From Massilia soli (GTDB lineage: Bacteria > Pseudomonadota > Gammaproteobacteria > Burkholderiales > Burkholderiaceae_D): a stretch of DNA of 64,000 nucleotides. Positions 1 through 7,550 of the stretch are shown here, piece by piece; within the stretch, counting starts at the first letter, position 1, and each line of letters begins with the position of its first letter. Position numbers and translations under genes: made by a program. The notes under the pieces were generated by a model. The model was given only the letters and a program-made list of their open reading frames with translations. It did not search any database and was not told the DNA's origin. Location: assembly GCF_016809835.1 (NCBI RefSeq), contig NZ_JAFBIL020000003.1, positions 434,001-498,000 of the forward strand, given 5' to 3'.

Positions 1-433
1 GGGTGCAGACCCAGCGCCGGCGCACCTGCTTGCCGTGGCTGCAGCGCAGTTCTGCCTCGACCCGGTACTGGCCGTGTTCCTTGTCGCGTGCGCTGAACTC
101 GACGAATTGCGGTCGCCAGTGGCCTTGCAGGTTGCGCTCGAAGGTATGGCGCGAGACGCCGCCGGGAAACAACGCCGACGCCAGCGCCATGGTGATGGCG
201 GCCGGGGCGTCTTCGGGCATGCCGCGCAGCTCGACCTTGATGGTCTGGCGGCCACCGGAGGCGCGCGGGTCGAACCCGCTGATGTGGATGTGCGGACGCG
301 GGGGCGGGCCTGGCGGAAGCTCGTCATCGGCCAGCGCGGCAAGCGGCTGTGGGTGGCCACTGGAACATGCGCGCTCGCCCGGCAATACCCACTGGGTACA
401 GTACGGATGTGCTGGGTCGCTGCATTTTTTCAT
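1..433 (-). CDS. zinc-ribbon-like protein, C-terminus cut by window edge
   Basis: This minus-strand frame opens with ATG at 433 and stays open to the window edge, so only the first 144 residues are visible. The N-terminus starts MKKCSDPAHPYC and continues with further Cys and His (a C-x7-C pair, then CSSGH), which looks like a treble-clef or zinc-ribbon metal site. A proline-rich linker follows, then a segment beginning HIHISGFDP that resembles a beta-rich domain. A later CSHG and a terminal WVC could supply more ligands. The gene is 64 bases downstream of the PP2C gene on the same strand, so it probably belongs to the kinase/phosphatase block. I do not recognise the family. A zinc-ribbon partner of the signalling cluster is inference. 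Confidence 0.55.
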   Translation of the reverse strand, partial: MKKCSDPAHPYCTQWVLPGERACSSGHPQPLAALADDELPPGPPPRPHIHISGFDPRASGGRQTIKVELRGMPEDAPAAITMALASALFPGGVSRHTFERNLQGHWRPQFVEFSARDKEHGQYRVEAELRCSHGKQVRRRWVCT

Positions 434-497
434 GGCACGCCTGGACTTTCATTCATCTGCCGAGCTTACCCGTTTTCGCCGTCCGGCGTCGCTGGCC

Positions 498-1463
498 TCA
501 CGAGGCCGGCAGGGCGGTTTCGTCCGTGCCGGCGGCTGGCCGCACCCGTACCAGCACCGCCGTGAGGTTGTCGCTGTGCAGTTCAGGAGGCGGATTGACG
601 CGCATTTCGGTGAACATGCCGGCACAGGCCTCCGCAGCGCTTTTCCCGGCGGCAAGGACCTGCGGCCAGCGGGCGACCCAGCCGGCGGCGCGCGAACATG
701 ACCAGAAGCCGTCGGTGGCAAGCAAGTAGTCGGCGCCAGGATCGAGTTCAATCGCACGGCGGTCGGCGAGGTGGCGCAAGAAAACCGGGAGTTCGTGCGC
801 CGACAGCGGAAACAGCGGGTCTTCGAGCCGCACCGGGCTGGCGAACGCATTGCCAAGGATGAACGCCTGCGAGATCTGCGAGCGGTGTTCGCCGTGCACC
901 TGCTGCCACCATTCCGGCGCGCCGATCAGGCCGGACATGGCGAAGGCGGTGGCCGGGACGTGGTCGACGGTCAGGGGCTGGGCCTTGCCGGCGGCAACCT
1001 TGTACAGGCGCGAATCGCCCACGTGGAACAGCAGCGCCGGTCCGCCGGGGGGCAGTTCGAGCAGGGTGAGGGTGGTGCCAGGGCGCCGCTCGAGATCGGA
1101 ATCGGCGCCGAACACGCCCTGCAGGAAGCCGTGCAAGGCGTCAAGGCGGGCCGACAGCTCGTCCAGCGAGACGCAGGCAGGCATCGCCAGCATGCCGGCG
1201 ACGGCCGCTTCGGCCGCCTCGCGCCCGTGGCCGTGGCCGCCCATCCCATCCAGCACTGCAACCCGCGCGTGACCCTGGGGCCACCCGCTGACCTGTTGCG
1301 CGGCGAGCTGCTGCTTGTCGAGGTAGCGGGCCTCGCCATTGACGTCGATGAGCAGGTAGTTGTCCTGATTTTCGCTGCGCGGTCGCGTGCCTTCGCCGAT
1401 GCTGCTGTGCGCAGCGACGTCGAAGCGAGGGCCGAAGTCAAGGCTGTCTGGCGCGATGGTCAT
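498..1463 (-). CDS. PP2C-family serine/threonine protein phosphatase
   Basis: This cytosolic metal-dependent phosphatase (PPM family) would remove phosphate from Ser or Thr and so oppose the kinase encoded at 7547-8515. Its 321 residues carry the family motifs in order. RSENQDN (about 29-35) supplies an early acidic residue. LDGMGGHGHG (about 71-80) is the metal-binding core. HVGDSRLYK lies near the middle, and LLATDGFW comes near residue 250 with its conserved Asp. There is no membrane segment, so it is soluble, like the small stand-alone phosphatases of type VI secretion and kinase clusters. It lies 22 bases downstream of the MFS gene on the same strand. The ATG at 1463 lacks a strong ribosome-binding site, so it may be read from a longer transcript. 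Confidence 0.92.
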   Translation of the reverse strand: MTIAPDSLDFGPRFDVAAHSSIGEGTRPRSENQDNYLLIDVNGEARYLDKQQLAAQQVSGWPQGHARVAVLDGMGGHGHGREAAEAAVAGMLAMPACVSLDELSARLDALHGFLQGVFGADSDLERRPGTTLTLLELPPGGPALLFHVGDSRLYKVAAGKAQPLTVDHVPATAFAMSGLIGAPEWWQQVHGEHRSQISQAFILGNAFASPVRLEDPLFPLSAHELPVFLRHLADRRAIELDPGADYLLATDGFWSCSRAAGWVARWPQVLAAGKSAAEACAGMFTEMRVNPPPELHSDNLTAVLVRVRPAAGTDETALPAS

Positions 1464-1485
1464 ACCGACAGCTTAGCCGAATTGG

Positions 1486-2739
1486 TCAGATCGGGTTGTC
1501 GGCCTTGCGCGTGGCCAGCGCGACCGCGTTTACCACCATGCACAGGCCGGCGACGGCGAAGGCCACCCGCACGCCGGCGCTGTCGGCCACGCGTCCCCAC
1601 ACCACGCTGCCGAGCGTATAGCCGGCGGCCATGATGAACAGGTAGATCGACAGCGTGCGGGCGCGCAGGTTCTGCGGGAACGACGACTGCGCCGCCGCGT
1701 TCATGGTCGAGACGATCGCCGACCAGGCCATGCCGCCGCAGACGATCAGCGGCACCAGCAGCCACAGCGACGTGGTCAGCGGCATCAGCATCAGCATCAG
1801 TCCAAACACCAGCAGTGCGCCCGACAGCAGCGTGGTTTTGTCGAAGCGGACGCGCAGGCTCGGAAGGAAGAAGGCGGCGAGCACGGCGCCGGCGCCCAGG
1901 CTGCCCATCAGGGTGCCGAAGGCGCTCGAATCGAGGTGCAGCACGTCGCGCACGAACAGCGGCAGCAGGGCCGCGAAGGCGATACTGGCAAAGAACACCG
2001 AGCAGACATTGACCAGGATGCGGCGGTAGCGCCCGCAGCCGAACGCGGTCGACAGGCCGGTTTTCATGCTGCTGGTGAAGCCGTGGCGCACCGTGGTGTG
2101 GGGAAGGCGCTCCTGCCACCACGCCCAGTACACGGCGAGCAGGCCGACGAAGGAGATCGCGTTGACCAGGAATAGCGCGCCGGGGCCGATCCAGTTGAAC
2201 AGGATGCCGCCCAGCGCCGGTCCGACAATCGAGGCGACGCTGTAGCTGAGGTTATTAAGGGTGGCGGCCGCCTCGAGTTCATCCGGTTCGACCAGCCCGG
2301 CCACCGACGCTTGCCAGGCTGGCCAGACGAAGGCGGTGCCGGTGGCGAGCGCAAAGGTGAGCGCCAGCACCGGCGCCGCCGACGCATGGCCGGTGATGAC
2401 CAGGGCCGCCATCGCGCATGCGCACAGCGCCATGTACAGGTTACAGAAGAACAGGAACTTGGGGCGGTCGACCGCGTCGGCGATCACGCCGGCGAACAGC
2501 GCGAACAAAAAAATCGGGATGTAGGTGGCGGTCTGCACCAGGGTCGTAATCGTCGCCGACTGCGACATCGATGCGATCAGCCAGGCCGACGCAAAGGTCT
2601 GGGTCCAGGTGCCGAGGTTCGACACGATGTTGGCCAGCCAAAGTCGCCGGTAACGCGGATGCCGCAATGGTTTTGACAACGGCACGCGCAAGCGCACGGT
2701 TGGCGCGGACAGCGATGGGGACAGGCTCGGCTTCGGCAT
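1486..2739 (-). CDS. MFS transporter, enterobactin-exporter-like (MFS_3)
   Basis: This is an inner-membrane major facilitator of 417 residues, the usual size for 12 membrane segments. After a short basic N-terminus (PLRHPRYRRLW) comes LANIVSNLGTWTQTFASAW, the typical first helix of the MFS_3 group that includes EntS-type exporters. The loop between helices 2 and 3 reads FAGVIADAVDRPK, the conserved motif A. A second basic loop precedes the C-terminal six helices. The substrate cannot be read from the sequence. Siderophore or drug export is only the family tendency. It lies between the phosphatase and the divergent GNAT gene. It may have been inserted into the signalling block, since it has no obvious link to phosphorylation. 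Confidence 0.88.
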   Translation of the reverse strand: MPKPSLSPSLSAPTVRLRVPLSKPLRHPRYRRLWLANIVSNLGTWTQTFASAWLIASMSQSATITTLVQTATYIPIFLFALFAGVIADAVDRPKFLFFCNLYMALCACAMAALVITGHASAAPVLALTFALATGTAFVWPAWQASVAGLVEPDELEAAATLNNLSYSVASIVGPALGGILFNWIGPGALFLVNAISFVGLLAVYWAWWQERLPHTTVRHGFTSSMKTGLSTAFGCGRYRRILVNVCSVFFASIAFAALLPLFVRDVLHLDSSAFGTLMGSLGAGAVLAAFFLPSLRVRFDKTTLLSGALLVFGLMLMLMPLTTSLWLLVPLIVCGGMAWSAIVSTMNAAAQSSFPQNLRARTLSIYLFIMAAGYTLGSVVWGRVADSAGVRVAFAVAGLCMVVNAVALATRKADNPI

Positions 2740-2848
2740 CCAGCTAGTCTACGGATGACGCCGTATAGCGTCAACAAACCCGCGCGGCATTGTGCATGTA
2801 TGGTATTTTCGCTCATGCCAGCTTGGCAAAAACATTGGGACAAATGGA

Positions 2849-3331
2849 ATGCGTTTGCGTGACATGAACGACGCCGATATCGGCGCAGCCGCGCGCCTGC
2901 TTGAGGTGCTTGGGCGCGAATACTTCCTCGGCACCTGCTCACCTGGGCAGGCCGACGCCTTCGTGCGCGAGAACGACGCGCAGGCGCTGCGCCGCCTGGT
3001 CGCGGACGGCTATGTCTATCACCTGGCGGAGATCGATGGCGCGCTGGCCGGCTTCATCGGCATGCGCGAACGGCGCCACGTCTACCACCTGTTTGTCGCG
3101 AAGGAGTGCCAACGGCGCGGGGTCGGGCGCCGCCTGTGGGAGCATGCCCGCCAGGTGGCAATGCAGGGCGGCGCCGATGGGGTCTTTACCGTCAACGCGT
3201 CGAACTACGCGGTGCCGATGTACGAAAGCCTCGGGTTTGTGCGCGCCGCGGCCATGCAGACCAAGAACGGGCTTGCGTTCAACCCGATGATTTTCGGACA
3301 ATCACTTGGGCCGTTCGTCGGCGCGCCGTAG
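2849..3331 (+). CDS. GNAT-family N-acetyltransferase
   Basis: The product would transfer acetyl from acetyl-CoA to an amine. The acceptor is unknown. The 160-residue protein has the GNAT fold signals: an N-terminal RLRDMNDADI strand, a central strand ending VYHLFVAKECQRRGVGRRLWEHA that contains the acetyl-CoA pyrophosphate loop (Q/R-x-x-G-x-G/A), and a C-terminal NASNYAVPMYESLGF. I chose the ATG at 2849 because the family fold starts there. The frame stays open upstream to 2792, but that extension looks unlike a GNAT. The last 30 bases overlap the convergent SH3-like gene. It is the only plus-strand gene in the first 9 kb. Confidence 0.88.
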   Translation: MRLRDMNDADIGAAARLLEVLGREYFLGTCSPGQADAFVRENDAQALRRLVADGYVYHLAEIDGALAGFIGMRERRHVYHLFVAKECQRRGVGRRLWEHARQVAMQGGADGVFTVNASNYAVPMYESLGFVRAAAMQTKNGLAFNPMIFGQSLGPFVGAP

Positions 3332-3727
3332 CCACAGGCTGCTGGCCCAACCCGTCACCTGGGTGCCGCTGACTTGCGCGCGCACCTGCCACCAGTCGCC
3401 TTCGCGCATGCCGGTTGCGGCGACGATCGCCCCTGCCGGCACCACCGCCACCCGCTTTGCGCTGGTGCCGGTGCCGTCGCGCAGGTTCAGCGCGCGGAAC
3501 ACCTGGTAGTGGCTGGCCAGCTGCGCGGTCGGCGGCAAGGGCTTCGGCTCGGTGGCGTGCAAGGCGCCGGCGAACAGCGCGCCGAGTCCCCAGGTTCCGC
3601 CGGCGACGATGGCGGCGGCGCGCGCATTCGGCCGGCGCCACCAGCTGGCCGGCGTCAGCAACGATGCCAGCACCAGGGTGAGCAGGAGGGCAAGGCCGTA
3701 GGCGGCGACAGTGAGCAGGGTAGCCAT
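3302..3727 (-). CDS. membrane-anchored SH3-like domain protein
   Basis: The 141-residue product has two hydrophobic segments: LTVAAYGLALLLTLVLASLL (about 5-24) and an Ala/Gly-rich segment at about 38-56. These are followed by a C-terminal region of about 70 residues with bacterial SH3 features: LNLRDGTGTSAKRVAVVPAG, then GDWWQVRAQ and GWASSLWL. Bacterial SH3 domains often bind cell-wall material, and here the domain would face the periplasm. It starts 3 bases after the 496-residue gene and probably forms one transcript with it, the SEDS gene and the kinase gene. A wall-sensing accessory role is inference. The 3' end overlaps the convergent GNAT gene by 30 bases. Confidence 0.8.
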   Translation of the reverse strand: MATLLTVAAYGLALLLTLVLASLLTPASWWRRPNARAAAIVAGGTWGLGALFAGALHATEPKPLPPTAQLASHYQVFRALNLRDGTGTSAKRVAVVPAGAIVAATGMREGDWWQVRAQVSGTQVTGWASSLWLRRADERPK

Positions 3728-3730
3728 GGT

Positions 3731-5221
3731 TCAGGCATCGAAACGCAGCACGTAGTGGCCTGCGACGAGGTGGTGCCCCGACGGCAGCAGGTAGGGCTTG
3801 TCGGCGCTGGCCTCGCCGATCGCGGCGACGAACTGCATGGCGTCGTCAAGGTGGTACAGCGCCTGTGTCGCGCTCAGCCTCCCGATCTTGTAGCCGCCGC
3901 TGGCCGCCTCGAAACTGAACGCGGTGCGCGACAGGCCGATGCGGTCGGCGCTGGCGACATCGATGCCGTCCGCGCGGTGCAGGAAGCGCGCCGAGTCCAG
4001 CACGCGCAGGCTGGCCAGCATCGGCGCGCCGCGGCCGAACACGAACCGCACGCCGCTGGCAACCGGCACGCTCAGGGGTTTGGCCAAGGTGACAGTGGCG
4101 CAATAGCGGTCCGCCATCTCGGGCGGCGCGGCCAGCAGCGCGATCGGCGCGGCATCGACCGGCGTGAAGCTGGCGGGGATGCCGATGCGCTGGCGCCCGG
4201 CGGCGGTCACGGCGTGCAGCGCGTCGGCATCGTCGACGGCAAACCGGATCACCGAATCGTTGTCGTTTGCGGTGACACCGAGGGACGCGTTAAAACCGAT
4301 TTCCAGCATGCGCGCCCCGGTTTCGCGGTAGCGGCTCAGGCGCGGCAGGGCCAGCGCCGCAAGGCTGACGCGTTGCTGTGCCACCGGCGCGAAGGTGGCG
4401 TCGCCTTCCGCCGGGGGGCGGATGCTGGTCGCGGTTTCTTCGCTTGCCCGCTGCTTCCATACGGCTGCGGGCTTGACCGGCTGGGACGCGGGGGCGGTGT
4501 CGGGCGCGGGCTCGCCGACCCGCGACACTTTCAGGAACAGGCGCGCGTTGGCGGCCTTGAGCACGTAGTAGCCGCTCAGCGGGTCGAAGGCGCACTCGAT
4601 CGTGTCCTTGGGGCGCACCTGGACTTCGATCGGTGCGTCCGGACCATCGTTAATCAGCAGGATTGCGCCGACCGGGCCAAACGGCCAGCCTGGCACCGGG
4701 TGGCCCGCGCTGGCGCCGTCAAGGCCAATCAGGGCCAGGCGCTGGTCAGGGTAAATGGGGCAGACCGGCTTCCAGATCGCGCTGTCGGTCGATGCCGACA
4801 CCGAATACAGGATTTTCTCGTCCGGCGCCGGCAGGTAGACAGCGTGGCCGAAGCGCACCGCGACCTGACCGGGTTCCAGCGATCCGGCGCCGACGACGTC
4901 GTAGCGCACCTGGTCCTGGCCGAGCAGGTCGCCGAAGTCCTTCTGGTGCAGCGCGGCGAGCGACTGCGCCAGGTCGCGCACCCGCGCGCCGCGGGTCAGG
5001 TGGCGGTCGTCGTCGACTTCATCCTGCGGCAGCGCCAGGGTCACGTGCGAGAAGCAGCGCGTGGCCGAACGTCCGCGATGCTCGCGCGGCGAGCGCTCCA
5101 GCAGGTCGCGCAGCAGGGGCTTGCGCGAGAACAGGGCAAGGCCAGGAGCCTGCCAGATCGCTTCGGCGTTGAACACATCGTTCACTTTGCCAAGCACTTC
5201 ATGTTGGACATAGACCGGCAT
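3731..5221 (-). CDS. uncharacterised 496-residue protein of the kinase/SEDS operon
   Basis: I do not recognise this family. The protein has no signal peptide or membrane segment and begins MPVYVQHEVLGKVNDVFNA. Residues about 65-150 include an alternating pattern (RGARVRDLAQSLAALH, then RYDVVGAGSLEPGQVAVRFG) that weakly recalls the DUF3662 domain of actinobacterial FhaA proteins. Further on there are FHA-like beta strands (DAPIEVQVRPKDTIECAFD) and a Pro/Ala linker near residue 240. The C-terminal half is rich in beta strands. The ATG at 5221 has a good ribosome-binding site (GAGGAGAG). The gene overlaps the SEDS gene by 23 bases, which argues for coupled translation. A phosphopeptide-binding adaptor would fit the context, but this is a guess. 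Confidence 0.75.
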   Translation of the reverse strand: MPVYVQHEVLGKVNDVFNAEAIWQAPGLALFSRKPLLRDLLERSPREHRGRSATRCFSHVTLALPQDEVDDDRHLTRGARVRDLAQSLAALHQKDFGDLLGQDQVRYDVVGAGSLEPGQVAVRFGHAVYLPAPDEKILYSVSASTDSAIWKPVCPIYPDQRLALIGLDGASAGHPVPGWPFGPVGAILLINDGPDAPIEVQVRPKDTIECAFDPLSGYYVLKAANARLFLKVSRVGEPAPDTAPASQPVKPAAVWKQRASEETATSIRPPAEGDATFAPVAQQRVSLAALALPRLSRYRETGARMLEIGFNASLGVTANDNDSVIRFAVDDADALHAVTAAGRQRIGIPASFTPVDAAPIALLAAPPEMADRYCATVTLAKPLSVPVASGVRFVFGRGAPMLASLRVLDSARFLHRADGIDVASADRIGLSRTAFSFEAASGGYKIGRLSATQALYHLDDAMQFVAAIGEASADKPYLLPSGHHLVAGHYVLRFDA

Positions 5222-7550
5222 CTCGACTCTCCTCTAAAGATTGTGCACTGACCGCACCGAATATAAGCAGGGGGCAGATGAAAAACAGCAGGTGGCTTCC
5301 GCCAGCGGACAGGAAACTCATCGGCTGGCCCATCACCGGGAAGATGGCCAGGTTGGTTCCCCACGAGAGAATGAAGTGCCCGAGCACGAAGGCGGCCCCG
5401 CCGCACAGCGCGAAGCAGCGAAAGCGGCCCAGCCAGGCCTGGCGGAAGTCGCCGGTGGCGCTTGCCGCGGCGTGCGCGCTTGCAGCGGTGTGGAGCAGCC
5501 CGAAAATAAACAGCGCCTGCAGGGCCCATAAGGCCAGTCCGCCGGCCAGGCCATGGCGGTTAAGGAAGAACGAGGGCGCGAAGTCATCCTGCACGGCTGG
5601 CACCAGCAAGGCGCTCGAACCTGGCAAGCCAAGGTTGGCGAGGCCGAGCAAGCTGTCGCTGCCGAACCAGGCGCCGTCGGCGATTGCGCGCGCCCCCAGC
5701 AGCAGTTGCTGGCCGGTGTGGGGGTGGGTGGACGGGTCGAGCCACACCGCGAAGCGGTCGGCGTAGAAGCCCAGATCGGCCAGTTGCTGGGGACCGGCGC
5801 CGCGCATCAGTCCGATCGCGCCGGCTACCGACAGCACGGCGCATGCCACGCCCGCGGCGCAGGCAAAGCGCCGCGACGCCAGCGACCAGGCGAACGTCAT
5901 CGCGGCGGCCCACACGGCAAGCAGGATAAGCGGCGAAAAGTCATCGACCTGCACCAGCGCGAATCCGGTCAGCGCGAGGAACAGGACAACCGGCGCACCG
6001 AGCCGGAACCAGCGCAGCGGCAGGCTGGCGCCGTGCTGCCCGGAGTGCCACCCCAGGCCGATGGCGATGCAGTGGGCGGTCAGCACGGTGAGCGCGAGCT
6101 TGGCGAATTCCACCGGCTGGACATCGAACACACCGGTCTCGTCGCCGAAAACCACTTGCAGCACAAGGGCGGCGAGCGCGCCGGCAGCCAGCGCGGCGAG
6201 ACCGTATTCGATGCGCGCCTGCGGCGCAAGCGCGATGCGGGTGCGCATGCGCAGCCGGATCAATGATCCAGCGCCGAGCCCGATGGCCAGCAGCGTGGCG
6301 CTCTTCTGGAAATGCCGCAGCATCGACGATTCCATCGCAGACAGGCCAAGTTCGAGCTGGGCCAGCAGGCCGATGGCGATCAGGAGGATGCCTGCGCTTG
6401 TCGCCATGCCAAGCCGGCCAGGCGCCAGCAGGCAGGCCCACAGCGCAGCGCAGCCGAGCAGCGCCGAGACGCCCGCGCCGGCAGGGGCGCCGGCGCGCAT
6501 CGCCAGCAGGCAGGCGGCGCCGCACAAGGCAACCAGCAGGTTCGCTGCGGCAGCCAGGCGGACATGCGTGCCGGCGCCGCGGACAAACGGCCAGCTGCCG
6601 CGCAGCCAGGCGAAGGTGGCTGCAGCTGCCAGCAGCAGTGCCGCGGCGATCAGGCCGCCCAGCGGGGGCAGCGGCCACAGCGCGCGCTGGCGCCATTCCC
6701 ATTGCAGGCCCGGCGCCAGCAGCACCCGCGGCTCGGCGTACATCGCAACGTGGCGCTGCGGCTCGAGCAGCATGCGTGCGCCATCGTTCCGCAACAGCAG
6801 GCGGGTGCGGCCCGCCACGATCGCGTCGACGCCATCGAGCGCGAGCTCCTGCTCGCCGAGGTCCGCGCCACCAAGCATCAACGGGACGCGCTGGCCGTCG
6901 GCAGATGCCGCTTCGATCAGCAGGGCGCCATGGTCGCGCCGGATGATCGCGCTGCCCGGCTCGACCCAGGCGCCGCCCAGCCGGTTGCCGCAGTGGAGAT
7001 TGCCGCCAAACGAGAGCGGACGCGAAAAACTTAACGCGCTAGGTGCGGCTCGGTTCCACAGGCCCGCGATGCGCGCGCCGAGTGACGCGCCTGGGCACGC
7101 TGCTTGCGCTTTGCCGTCGCGCAGCAGGGTGGCGCCGTCATAGCGCCAGCTGCTTCCCGCTCCCGACAGCACCACCGTGCGCGCATCGGCGGAGACGATG
7201 TTGAAGCGCTCCTGCCCGATTCCGAGCTGCTGGCCGGCCTTTGGCATGGCCGTGCCGGTACGCGACTTTTGCCGGCCGCGTTCCAGCACCAGCTGCTTGC
7301 CGGCGCTGGTGTTGCGGACCCACCAGCGGCCGTCCAGGTCGCGGCGCAGGCGCATGTGCGCCGGATCGGCAAGCGGCGCCGCCAGCTCGCGCTGGCCAAG
7401 CGACACTGACGCGCCGCGTGCCAGGCTGACCGCGATGGCTGCCGGTGTCCAGAGTGCCGGAGCGCGCAGCAGCGCAAGCAGCTGCAGGGCGCACAACAAG
7501 GCCAGGGCCGACACCGCGACAGCGCGCATGAGGTCAACGCGCGGCTTCAT
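5199..7550 (-). CDS. divergent FtsW/RodA/SpoVE-family (SEDS) protein with FHA-like N-terminal region
   Basis: SEDS proteins polymerise peptidoglycan glycan strands in the inner membrane. Of the 783 residues, the last 480 show the family landmarks: VQPVEFAKLALTVL (477-490), the loop WLDPSTHPHTGQQ (603-615), GAWFGSDSLLGL, a VPAVQDDFAPSFFLNRHGLAGG segment split over 650-671, and FPVMGQPMSFLSAGGSHLL. The N-terminus is unusual. After one membrane helix (about 9-30) come about 270 residues. These contain two FHA-like stretches, WWVRNTSAGKQLVLERG and GGAWVEPGSAIIRRDHG. A multi-helix region follows. At the site of the catalytic Asp in FtsW and RodA (consensus D/N-P-x-x-D-P) this protein has His609, and the next GYQ is GQQ. 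It overlaps the kinase stop by 4 bases. Polymerase activity is therefore doubtful. No class B PBP partner is nearby. Confidence 0.85.
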   Translation of the reverse strand: MKPRVDLMRAVAVSALALLCALQLLALLRAPALWTPAAIAVSLARGASVSLGQRELAAPLADPAHMRLRRDLDGRWWVRNTSAGKQLVLERGRQKSRTGTAMPKAGQQLGIGQERFNIVSADARTVVLSGAGSSWRYDGATLLRDGKAQAACPGASLGARIAGLWNRAAPSALSFSRPLSFGGNLHCGNRLGGAWVEPGSAIIRRDHGALLIEAASADGQRVPLMLGGADLGEQELALDGVDAIVAGRTRLLLRNDGARMLLEPQRHVAMYAEPRVLLAPGLQWEWRQRALWPLPPLGGLIAAALLLAAAATFAWLRGSWPFVRGAGTHVRLAAAANLLVALCGAACLLAMRAGAPAGAGVSALLGCAALWACLLAPGRLGMATSAGILLIAIGLLAQLELGLSAMESSMLRHFQKSATLLAIGLGAGSLIRLRMRTRIALAPQARIEYGLAALAAGALAALVLQVVFGDETGVFDVQPVEFAKLALTVLTAHCIAIGLGWHSGQHGASLPLRWFRLGAPVVLFLALTGFALVQVDDFSPLILLAVWAAAMTFAWSLASRRFACAAGVACAVLSVAGAIGLMRGAGPQQLADLGFYADRFAVWLDPSTHPHTGQQLLLGARAIADGAWFGSDSLLGLANLGLPGSSALLVPAVQDDFAPSFFLNRHGLAGGLALWALQALFIFGLLHTAASAHAAASATGDFRQAWLGRFRCFALCGGAAFVLGHFILSWGTNLAIFPVMGQPMSFLSAGGSHLLFFICPLLIFGAVSAQSLEESRDAGLCPT

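Noticed and set aside
3374-5251. Very long plus-strand open frame opposite the 496-residue gene
   Set aside because: It is Arg/Gly/Gln-rich and has no recognisable domain. It mirrors the codon bias of the minus-strand gene, which has a good ribosome-binding site.
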